Positions 44,735 through 52,601 of a DNA stretch of 64,000 nucleotides are shown here, one piece after another. Location: positions 193,501 through 257,500 of the forward strand of contig NZ_JACYFG010000006.1 of NCBI RefSeq assembly GCF_014803405.1, given 5' to 3'. Position numbers and translations under genes: made by a program. The number at the start of each line of letters is the position of its first letter. The stretch's first letter is position 1. The notes beneath the pieces are model-generated. The model made no database searches, had not been told where the DNA came from, and saw only the letters and a program-made list of their open reading frames with translations. This DNA comes from Pelagicoccus enzymogenes. Its GTDB lineage: Bacteria > Verrucomicrobiota > Verrucomicrobiia > Opitutales > Opitutaceae.

Positions 44735-46132
44735 ATGACATCTACAAAAAACCTTCCTGAATCCTACGATGTAATCGTCGCCGGTGGCGGACCCTCCGGT
44801 TCGATGGCCGCCCTCGCCGCAGCACGCGAAGGCTGCCGCGTCCTGCTTGTCGAACAATTCGGCTTCCTGGGCGGCAGCCTCACTGCCATGGGAGTGGGTC
44901 CCATGATGACCTTCCACAACAATTCCGGGGAACAGGTCATTCAGGGCTACCCTCAAGAATTGATCGACCGTCTCATGGCTAAAGGCGGCAGCCCTGGACA
45001 TGTCGAAGACATCATCACCTACGTCTCTACCGTCACTCCCTTCGACAGCGAAATGCTCAAGATCGAGCTGGAAGAAATGCTGACCGAAGCCGGAGTCGAT
45101 ATCCTTTACCACACCATGCTGCTCGATGCCGAAGTCGATTCGGGCAAGCTGAAAGCGATCACCATCGCTAACAAGGCGGGTGTTTCTCGCATCGAAGGAA
45201 AAGTCTTCATCGACTCCACGGGCGACGCGGACCTGGCTTCGCGAGCGGGCGTGCCCTTCGAGTTCGGTCGCGATGCCGACAGCCTGACCCAGCCCATGAC
45301 CATGAATCTCAAGCTGGGCAACGTGGATCGCGACAAGCTGATCGACTACGTGAAGAACAACGTGGACGATTGCGAATTCGACTACGGGGCGGAGCTCGGC
45401 CTCAAGAGACTGGAAACCGCCCCTCGCCTCTCACTCAAGACTTTCATCAAAGCCCTCGAGCAGGCCCGCAAAAGCGGAGAGATCACCTTCAACCGCGAAT
45501 TCATCCTCCTTTTCGAAACCAGCGAAAAAGGGACTTTCATCATCAACGTATCCAGAATTCAAGGACTGAATGCGACCAACCCGCTAGACCTCAGCAAAGC
45601 GGAAATGATCGGCCGCAAACAGTGCTTGGAGATCTTCAATTTCCTGAAAAAGCATGGGGCGGGCTTCGAGAACGCCATCCGCCTCGACTCTTCCAGCAAA
45701 GTGGGCGTGCGCGAGTCGAAGCGCGTCGTCGGCCGCTACACGCTAACCGCCGAAGACTTGCTGAGCGCCCGTGAATTCGAGGACACCATCGCCCTCGGCG
45801 GCTACCCAATCGACATTCACTCGCCCGACGAAAACGGCACCAATACTCAATTCTTCAAGCCCGGCACGACCTACTGCATCCCGCTGCGCTCGCTGCAGAC
45901 CAATGAGGTTTCAAACCTGCTGGTCAATGGCCGTTGCCTCAGCGCCAGCCACGAAGCCTTCGCCGCCATCCGCACCACACCGACCATGATGGCGATCGGT
46001 CAGGGAGCCGGCACGGCCGCAGCTTTAATGAAAGACTCAAGCGGTCAGGCTCTTGATCTGGGGCAGTTGCGAAACGCCCTAGAGAAAAACGGAGCCTTGC
46101 TGGTTCCGCCCCCTGCTCCTGCCGAAGCGTAA
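44735..46132 (+). CDS. FAD-dependent oxidoreductase (FAD_oxidored family)
   Basis: The 465-residue protein has the dinucleotide fold SYDVIVAGGGPSGSMAALAAAREGCRVLLVEQ (about 10-41; GxGxxG as GGGPSG with the acidic end of beta2). FIDSTGDADLASRAGVPFEFGRD (about 157-179) and NLLVNGRCLSASHEAFAAIRTTPT (about 390-413) with GQGAGTAAAL are the family marks of PF12831-type proteins, which sit in carbohydrate operons. It has no signal peptide. The substrate is unknown; oxidation of an imported sugar or sugar acid is possible. It is 18 bp after the symporter gene. Confidence 0.8.
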   Translation: MTSTKNLPESYDVIVAGGGPSGSMAALAAAREGCRVLLVEQFGFLGGSLTAMGVGPMMTFHNNSGEQVIQGYPQELIDRLMAKGGSPGHVEDIITYVSTVTPFDSEMLKIELEEMLTEAGVDILYHTMLLDAEVDSGKLKAITIANKAGVSRIEGKVFIDSTGDADLASRAGVPFEFGRDADSLTQPMTMNLKLGNVDRDKLIDYVKNNVDDCEFDYGAELGLKRLETAPRLSLKTFIKALEQARKSGEITFNREFILLFETSEKGTFIINVSRIQGLNATNPLDLSKAEMIGRKQCLEIFNFLKKHGAGFENAIRLDSSSKVGVRESKRVVGRYTLTAEDLLSAREFEDTIALGGYPIDIHSPDENGTNTQFFKPGTTYCIPLRSLQTNEVSNLLVNGRCLSASHEAFAAIRTTPTMMAIGQGAGTAAALMKDSSGQALDLGQLRNALEKNGALLVPPPAPAEA

Positions 46133-46162
46133 CCCCGCCATTGCCCCCAATTACCACCCGTC

Positions 46163-47587
46163 ATGCGATTCTCACTACTTGCCCTAGCCCTCAGCCTCCC
46201 TTGCTCGGACGCCCTCGCGGAGTTGCGTCTGCCTGCTCTGGTAAGCGACGGGATGGTGTTGCAACAGGAGTCCGACGCGCGGATTTGGGGCTGGGCAAAC
46301 GCAGGCGAAACGGTGGAAGTCAGCGCCTCCTGGGGTGAGTCGGCCGTGCCACTTTCCGCAACCGCGAACAGCGACGGTCGCTGGAGCATCGAACTCGACA
46401 CGCCTACCGCCAGCGGTCCTCACACCGTCACGATCTCGACTACCGAGGAATCAATCTCTGTATCCAATATCCTGATCGGCGAAGTCTGGCTCTGCTCCGG
46501 GCAGTCCAACATGGCGATGCCGGTGGAGGGATTTAAGAGCCAGCCAGTGGAAGGCAGCCAGGAAGCGATTATCAATAGCCGCGACGATTCGCTCCGCCTC
46601 TTCCCCATGAAAGTGCAACTCGCCGCAGAACCGGCCGAGGACGTGACGGGAACCTGGCAAAGCGCGACGCCTGAAAGCGTGAGCCGCTTCAGCGCTGTGG
46701 GCTACTTCTTCGGCGAGAAACTTCGCGGCACGCTCGATGTACCCGTCGGACTGATACTCGCTGCCCGTTCCAGTTCCGCAATAGAGTCCTGGCTGCCGAG
46801 CGCGGCCATCAAGGAGTTCCCCCCCGAAGACCTGATCGAACAGGACCCAAAAATTCCGCACCGGGCCCACTCCTCGCTCTACAACGGTATGATCGCGCCA
46901 ATTAGCGACTACGCCATCCGCGGCGTGCTTTGGTACCAAGGCGAAGGCAATCGCCACCACCCGCTTCCCTACGCCAAACTGCTGCCCAGCTTGATTGAAA
47001 ACTGGCGCCAGTCCTTCCAAAGCCCGGAGCTACCCTTCTACTTCGCCCAAATCGCTCCCAACGTGGAACGCTTCAACGAGCTCACCGAGCAACAGGACCG
47101 TGCCGCCTTCCTGCGCGAAACGCAGTTCCAAACCGCCAAGAACCTTCCCCACACCGGAATGGTCGTCACGCTCGACATCGGCTCGCCCCATACCATCCAT
47201 CCTCCCAAGAAACGGGAAGTCGCAGACCGCTTCGCCTACTTCGCTTTGCGCGAACTTTATGGATACACGTCCATCGGAGCGAGTGGCCCTGTCTTTGAAC
47301 GCGTCACTTTCGAGGATGACACCGCGATCCTCCATTTCACCGGAATGGCCAAAGGCTTCCTCAACTACGAGGTGCCTCTCGAGCAGTTCACGATCGCGGG
47401 CTCAGATCGCGTTTTTCATCCGGCCACTGCGGTATGCAAGCGCGATGGCACGGTTCACGTATCCAGCGATCAGGTACAAGATCCCGTAGCCGTCCGCTAC
47501 GCTTGGAAAAACTGGACCGAAGCCAGCCTATTCGATTCCGCAGGCCTGCCGGCCTCGTCTTTCAGGACCGACCAATGGTCCTGGTAA
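46163..47587 (+). CDS. Secreted SGNH esterase, sialate O-acetylesterase family
   Basis: The 474-residue protein has a signal peptide (MRFSLLALALSLPCSDALA), then an N-terminal beta domain and the SGNH fold: EVWLCSGQSNMAMPVEG with candidate nucleophile Ser115, AIRGVLWYQGEGN and DIGSPHTIHPPKKREVADRFA with the late Asp/His pair. The family removes O-acetyl groups from sialic acid, but many bacterial members act on acetylated plant or algal polysaccharides, so substrate and name are open. It lies between the FAD oxidoreductase and TonB receptor genes. Confidence 0.85.
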   Translation: MRFSLLALALSLPCSDALAELRLPALVSDGMVLQQESDARIWGWANAGETVEVSASWGESAVPLSATANSDGRWSIELDTPTASGPHTVTISTTEESISVSNILIGEVWLCSGQSNMAMPVEGFKSQPVEGSQEAIINSRDDSLRLFPMKVQLAAEPAEDVTGTWQSATPESVSRFSAVGYFFGEKLRGTLDVPVGLILAARSSSAIESWLPSAAIKEFPPEDLIEQDPKIPHRAHSSLYNGMIAPISDYAIRGVLWYQGEGNRHHPLPYAKLLPSLIENWRQSFQSPELPFYFAQIAPNVERFNELTEQQDRAAFLRETQFQTAKNLPHTGMVVTLDIGSPHTIHPPKKREVADRFAYFALRELYGYTSIGASGPVFERVTFEDDTAILHFTGMAKGFLNYEVPLEQFTIAGSDRVFHPATAVCKRDGTVHVSSDQVQDPVAVRYAWKNWTEASLFDSAGLPASSFRTDQWSW

Positions 47588-47656
47588 CTATTAAGGAACC
47601 AAAAACACAAACCAACCCCGCCAGTCAACGCGGGGGCTAAAACACCAAATCACCCT

Positions 47657-50600
47657 ATGAAAAAAATACCCCTCTTAATATTGGGAGCTCCCCTATTCGC
47701 GACGCTTCCAACCTATGCCCAGTCTGACGACGAGGACGACACCTTCGAACTCTCTCCTTTCGTCGTGTCTGCCAACGAGGATACTGGATACATGGCTACC
47801 AGTACTCTCGCCGGCTCACGTCTGCGTTCCTCCCTGCAGGACGTAAGCGCGTCCATCTCGGTGGTAACCGAGGAGTTCATGGACGACACTGGATCCACCG
47901 ACGCCAAGAGCCTACTCGTCTACACCGTCGGGACGGAAATCGGAGGCTCAGGCGGCAACTTCTCCGCTACCGGCGCTTCGAGCGGATTTGCCGACGAGCG
48001 AACCAGTCGAGCCAGCGCCACCGGCCGCAACCGCGTGCGCGGCCTCGCTTCCGCGGACCTGACCCGAAACTACTTCGCCACTGACATTCCCTTCGACTCC
48101 TACAATACCAGCCGCGTCGAGGTGAATCGCGGCGCGAACTCCATCCTCTTCGGCCTGGGAAGCCCCGCAGGTATCATCAACAATTCTACGGAAACCGCGC
48201 TCTACGAGGACAGCACCACCGTCGAGGCTAAAGTCGGATCCTACGGCTCCATTCGAGGCGTGCTCGACATCAACCGCGTGGTGATCGAAGACCAGTTGGC
48301 CATCCGCATCATCGGCCTGGAAGACCGCCAAAAGTTCCAGCAAAAGCCAGCTTTCGAGAACGACTCCCGCCTATTCGTTTCCCTCGACAGCAAGCCCTTC
48401 GCCAACTCAGACGGAGCCCTTGCGAAGCTGTCCTTACGCGGCAACTACGAGAAGGGCGAGATCGAGGCCAACCGCCCCCGCATCACGCCACCCTCGGACA
48501 ACATCACGTCTTGGTTCGATCCGTGGGATCCGGCCTCCGAACCGAAGTTCACCTTCGATCCGGGCAACACCCCCTACGGCAACCGAAATCGCTCCGAGGC
48601 CGAGCCGATGGGAGGCGCCCTGCGCAACCCAGTGGTCATCTACCCGGACGAAACGTCACCCATTCCCGCTGACCCAGCAGCTACCGCCGGCCAAAACATC
48701 ATCGGACGCCAGTTCGTGCTCTCCAACTGGACCTTCCCCAGCGGCACCCGCACCACCGCCGTACACACCGGCATCACACGGGTAAGCAACGCTCTCCGTC
48801 AAGCCGGCGACCCGGATTGGGGCTTCTACCAGCAGCCCAGCCTGACCGACACCAGCATCTTCGACTTCCGCAACAACCTCATCGACGGTCCCAACAAGTA
48901 CGAGGACTCCGAGTTCGAAGCGTGGAACCTCACCCTCGAGCAGCTCTTCCTCGACAACAAGGCGGGCATCGAGCTCACCTTCGACCAGCAGGAGATGAGC
49001 AACGCAAACGGCTCGCTGCTAGGCGACGAGCGTAACGCCACCATCGCAATCGACAACGCTCTGACCATGATCGACGGCACGCCCAATGCCAACTTCGGCC
49101 GTCCCTACGTCGTCAATGTACCCAAAATGTACTACGACGAAGCGGAACGCAGCGCCTGGCGGGCCACCGCATTCTACGATCTGGACCTGCGCGAGAAAAC
49201 CAACAACGACCTGCTTGGCCGTCTGCTCGGCCGTCACGTCCTCACCGGGGTGCTCAGCGAGCAGACCCGCGAAGCTCAGTCTCGCTACGGAGCCACCACC
49301 TACGCCGGTTCAGAGTTCACGCACGGAGCCAGCTCCAGCATCAGCAATGGCCAAGGCCCCCGCTTCGGAGCGATCCACTATCTGGGCGGCAGCCTAGCCG
49401 ACATGGATTCCCCAGCCGGCGCCAACATCCCGCGCCTCTACACCGAACGCAGCCTATCGGCCTTTAACCTGACCGGCAACGACGCCGTCTTTTTCCTCAA
49501 GGAACAAGGCGCCAGCGCTGAGGCGGAAGTCATCCCGCTGAACGTTTTCAACAACGACCGCCAGCTGACCATCGCTCCGGAAGACGCCGACTTCGGCCGC
49601 TCGGAAGTCGAATCGATCGCCCTCGTCTCCCAAAGCTACTTCTGGGACGACCTGCTGGTGGCCACCCTCGGCTGGAGAGAAGACGAGCTGACCACATACG
49701 ACGCCGGTCCAGCCCCGCTGCACCCGCAAGGTTCGCGCATCGTCGATCCGGACGTCTACACCCTGCCAACAGAATCGACCTTCAATGACAAGAGCGACAC
49801 CTTCTCCTGGGGCGTGGCCTTCCACCTCCCGGACAGCGTAACCGAGAAGGTAAGCTGGATCGATCGCATCAGCCTGTACTACAACGATTCGTCCAACTTC
49901 CAGCCGACCACCTCCCGCTTCAACGTCTATGGTGAGCGCATCTCCTCCCCACAGGGCAAGAACACGGACAAGAGCATCGGTCTCTCGATGTTCGAAAACA
50001 AGCTCCACATCCGGGCCACATGGTACGAGACCGATCAGGTCAACGTGAGCGAAGGCACCATCTCCACCCAGATCCGCGAGATCGTGAACCGCCAGTACGT
50101 GCGCCTCATCGAGACCACTCGCTTCGGCCTCAATCCAGATCCGAACGGCGACGGCATCCCCTTCGAGTCGGGCTACATCGCGCCGCCGCAGTTCTTGTTG
50201 GACACCTTCAACGTGATTCGCCTCCCAGACGGCACCGCGACCTTCAGCGACCCGGGCAACGTCGTCGGCGTCACCGAGTCTAGCTCCTCCGGCTTCGAGC
50301 TCGAGACGGTCTACAACCCGAACCAACGCCTGAGCCTCGTCCTCAACGTCGCCAAACAGGAAGCCATCCGCGACAACAGCGGCGCCGCCCTGCGCAAGTT
50401 CTTCTTCGAAGACGCAGTCGGATCCAACGGCGAAAGCCTCTACGACAACTGGACCGGTCCTGTCGGCCAGGGACTCGTCATCACACAAGGCGGAGTCACC
50501 CTCGCCCAGCAAGCAGAGTCTATCGCCAACGAGATTCGCTCAGTGGTCGCCCAAGACGGAGCGATCCGCCAGGAGCTGCGCGAGTGGCGGGCCAATGCGG

Positions 50601-50944
50601 TGGCCAACTACCGTCTCAACGACACGTGGAACGTCGGCGGAGCCTACCGCTGGCAGTCCGAGTCAGCGATCGGCTACCCGATCACCGAAGCTCCCAACGG
50701 CGATCGCATTATCGACGTTGCCAACCCGTTCTTCGGACCGAACGAGTCAAACCTCGACGTCTGGGTTGGTTACCAACGCCCGATCATGAACGACAAGGTC
50801 AACTGGAAGATCCAGTTCAACATCCGCAATCTGCTGGACGAGGACGACCTCGTACCGACCATTGCCCAACCGGATGGAACCCACGCCATCTATCGCATTC
50901 CTGAAGAGCGTCGCTGGGAACTCTCCTCCAGCTTTACCTTCTAA
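47657..50944 (+). CDS. TonB-dependent outer-membrane receptor, copy 1
   Basis: The 1095-residue protein has a signal peptide (MKKIPLLILGAPLFATLPTYA). After an acidic stretch, the verrucomicrobial signature FELSPFVVSANEDTGYMATS and TLAGSRLRSSLQDVSASISV lead into the plug domain, with SRVEVNRGANSILFGLGSPAG closing it. The beta-barrel runs to WELSSSFTF, ending in Phe. There is no SusD-like gene beside it, as is usual for Opitutae. It likely imports oligosaccharides released by the neighbouring enzymes. It is the last gene of the symporter operon, with a strong terminator. Confidence 0.93.
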   Translation: MKKIPLLILGAPLFATLPTYAQSDDEDDTFELSPFVVSANEDTGYMATSTLAGSRLRSSLQDVSASISVVTEEFMDDTGSTDAKSLLVYTVGTEIGGSGGNFSATGASSGFADERTSRASATGRNRVRGLASADLTRNYFATDIPFDSYNTSRVEVNRGANSILFGLGSPAGIINNSTETALYEDSTTVEAKVGSYGSIRGVLDINRVVIEDQLAIRIIGLEDRQKFQQKPAFENDSRLFVSLDSKPFANSDGALAKLSLRGNYEKGEIEANRPRITPPSDNITSWFDPWDPASEPKFTFDPGNTPYGNRNRSEAEPMGGALRNPVVIYPDETSPIPADPAATAGQNIIGRQFVLSNWTFPSGTRTTAVHTGITRVSNALRQAGDPDWGFYQQPSLTDTSIFDFRNNLIDGPNKYEDSEFEAWNLTLEQLFLDNKAGIELTFDQQEMSNANGSLLGDERNATIAIDNALTMIDGTPNANFGRPYVVNVPKMYYDEAERSAWRATAFYDLDLREKTNNDLLGRLLGRHVLTGVLSEQTREAQSRYGATTYAGSEFTHGASSSISNGQGPRFGAIHYLGGSLADMDSPAGANIPRLYTERSLSAFNLTGNDAVFFLKEQGASAEAEVIPLNVFNNDRQLTIAPEDADFGRSEVESIALVSQSYFWDDLLVATLGWREDELTTYDAGPAPLHPQGSRIVDPDVYTLPTESTFNDKSDTFSWGVAFHLPDSVTEKVSWIDRISLYYNDSSNFQPTTSRFNVYGERISSPQGKNTDKSIGLSMFENKLHIRATWYETDQVNVSEGTISTQIREIVNRQYVRLIETTRFGLNPDPNGDGIPFESGYIAPPQFLLDTFNVIRLPDGTATFSDPGNVVGVTESSSSGFELETVYNPNQRLSLVLNVAKQEAIRDNSGAALRKFFFEDAVGSNGESLYDNWTGPVGQGLVITQGGVTLAQQAESIANEIRSVVAQDGAIRQELREWRANAVANYRLNDTWNVGGAYRWQSESAIGYPITEAPNGDRIIDVANPFFGPNESNLDVWVGYQRPIMNDKVNWKIQFNIRNLLDEDDLVPTIAQPDGTHAIYRIPEERRWELSSSFTF

Positions 50945-50994
50945 ACGAAGCTAAGCCTGGAAGGCCGCTTCACAAGCGAGGCCCTTAAAAATCA

Positions 50995-51031
50995 ACGCCA
51001 CTTGCGCTCGAAAGCGCAAGTGGCGTTTTTG
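50995..51031 (+). terminator. Rho-independent terminator after TonB receptor 1
   Basis: The stem CGCCACTTGCGCT / AGCGCAAGTGGCG has a short loop, followed by TTTTTG. Confidence 0.92.
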
Positions 51032-51052
51032 TATCCGAACGAAGAGAGATTT

Positions 51053-51160
51053 CTAGAGCGTTTTCCGTTTATCCTGTCGCACTACTCATCACCACAAGTT
51101 CCTGTGGAAGCGTGCTTGTCACGCGATTTACCGCGTCAAATCATACGAAAAACGCTCTAG
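51053..51160. mobile_element. MITE-like inverted-repeat element (108 bp)
   Basis: The ends CTAGAGCGTTTTCCGT (51053-51068) and ACGAAAAACGCTCTAG (51145-51160) are inverted copies with one mismatch. There is no coding frame inside. Ends starting GAGCG beside a CTAG target fit non-autonomous relatives of IS5-group elements, which use YTAR-type targets. It sits one base past the GH28 stop codon. Confidence 0.6.
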
Positions 51161-51161
51161 G

Positions 51162-52511
51162 CTATTCGGGGCAATCCACAGCCTGAGCGTTGCGCACTTC
51201 ATTCGCCTCTCGGGCGGACTCGTATTTGATGCCAGACATCCGTACATCAGCGACGGGCAAACGTTCGTCGCCAAGGATCCGATACACGTATCCCACCTCT
51301 CCGACCCGAATATTCTCAACCCGCACAGACTCGATGCGAGTCATACGCTTTTCATAGGTAGGCACCAGATCGCGCCACTGGAAGAGCACATCCGTATCGA
51401 TTCCTAGGATACCCTTTCTAAGATCTCCAGCTTCGATATCCCGCATCCACACGTTGCGCACCCACCCGCCACGACGCTCGTTGGTCTTGATATAAAGGAG
51501 ATGCCCGACCTCGCCGATCGACTTGTCGAGACGGCAATTCTCCACCAGCACATTCTCCACTCCCGCCGACAGCTCCGTGCCCACCGCCAAGAGCTGATGG
51601 GCATTCTTCACCTCGCAATTGCGGATCACCACATTGCGAGTCGGCACCCCGATCCGCCAAGCGTCCCGATTTCGCCCTGACTTGATGGCAATCGCGTCAT
51701 CACCCTGGTCGAACACGCAATCCTCGATCAATAGGTTCTGGCACATCTCCGGATCAACGCCGTCGTTGTTGTGCCCGTGGGCTTTCACGGAAACCCTGCG
51801 GATCACCACGTCTTCGCAAAGAAACGGATGCAGCACCCAAAACGGGCTGTTCACGATGGATACGCCTTCGATCAGTACATGCCGACAGCGGTTAAACTGC
51901 ACGAACTGCGGACGGAGATTGGCATCGCCCTCCGTCATGTCGCGCATATCAAGCGGCCAGTCTTTCGAGCCCATCTCGTAAAGCCGCTTCAAGCCCTCCA
52001 TGTGAGCTGGCGGCCGGGCGAACCACTCTTCCCAAACCTCCATCTCCGCCACCAGAGTCCCCTCGCCACTGATCGCAACGTTCTCGCACTCGTATCCATA
52101 AATCAACGGCGCATAGTTGAGACACTCGAAACCTTCCCAGCTCGAAGAAACCGCCGGCAGGTAGTCCTCTGGGGCTCCCGAAAACGAAAGCCGTGCCCCA
52201 CGCTCCAGGTGCAAATTGACGTTGCTCTTGAATCGAATGCCCGAGCAAAGCCATTTGCCCTCGGGAACGACCACCACGCCACCTCCAGCGGCACTGGCGT
52301 TCGCAATGGCAAGCGCCAAAGCGTGTGTCGTTGCGGCACGATCCTCCGGCAAAGCGCCAAATTCCACGATCGATCGCCTCGGGCACTTCTTGAAATCCGC
52401 AATCCGGATACACGGCATTTCAAAAGGAGCCTCCACCTCTACCCTCTCGTAACCAAGACTATTCTCTTTTTCGTTCAGCATATTAAATTGTGGAAAGTGG
52501 CTTCGTGCCAC
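51162..52511 (-). CDS. GH28-like polygalacturonase-fold hydrolase without signal peptide
   Basis: The protein has 449 residues. The start ATG 52511 is not certain (another at 52481); neither gives a signal peptide, so it may be cytoplasmic or have a missed leader. The right-handed beta-helix shows GH28 marks: DRAATTHALALAIANASAAG near the start, HGHNNDGVDPEMCQN (NxD), FDQGDDAIAIKSG (Asp-Asp), and NAHQLLAVGTELSAGVENV, which keeps the His. The usual RIK motif reads YIKTNERRGGWVRNV, so the Arg is Tyr. It could act on a uronate-containing oligosaccharide. Confidence 0.8.
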   Translation of the reverse strand: MARSHFPQFNMLNEKENSLGYERVEVEAPFEMPCIRIADFKKCPRRSIVEFGALPEDRAATTHALALAIANASAAGGGVVVVPEGKWLCSGIRFKSNVNLHLERGARLSFSGAPEDYLPAVSSSWEGFECLNYAPLIYGYECENVAISGEGTLVAEMEVWEEWFARPPAHMEGLKRLYEMGSKDWPLDMRDMTEGDANLRPQFVQFNRCRHVLIEGVSIVNSPFWVLHPFLCEDVVIRRVSVKAHGHNNDGVDPEMCQNLLIEDCVFDQGDDAIAIKSGRNRDAWRIGVPTRNVVIRNCEVKNAHQLLAVGTELSAGVENVLVENCRLDKSIGEVGHLLYIKTNERRGGWVRNVWMRDIEAGDLRKGILGIDTDVLFQWRDLVPTYEKRMTRIESVRVENIRVGEVGYVYRILGDERLPVADVRMSGIKYESAREANEVRNAQAVDCPE

Positions 52512-52535
52512 GATTTTTCGTATCCTTGTATCTAC

Positions 52536-52570
52536 AAAAAAGTGGCCACGCCGTCTTTCGGCGCAGCCAC
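52536..52570 (-). terminator. Rho-independent terminator after TonB receptor 2
   Basis: Read on the minus strand, the stem GTGGCTGCGCCG / CGGCGTGGCCAC with a short loop is followed by TTTTTTG. The stem has a small internal mismatch. Confidence 0.85.
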
Positions 52571-52601
52571 TGATGAATCAATTGCCTAAATTCTTAGGAC
52601 C

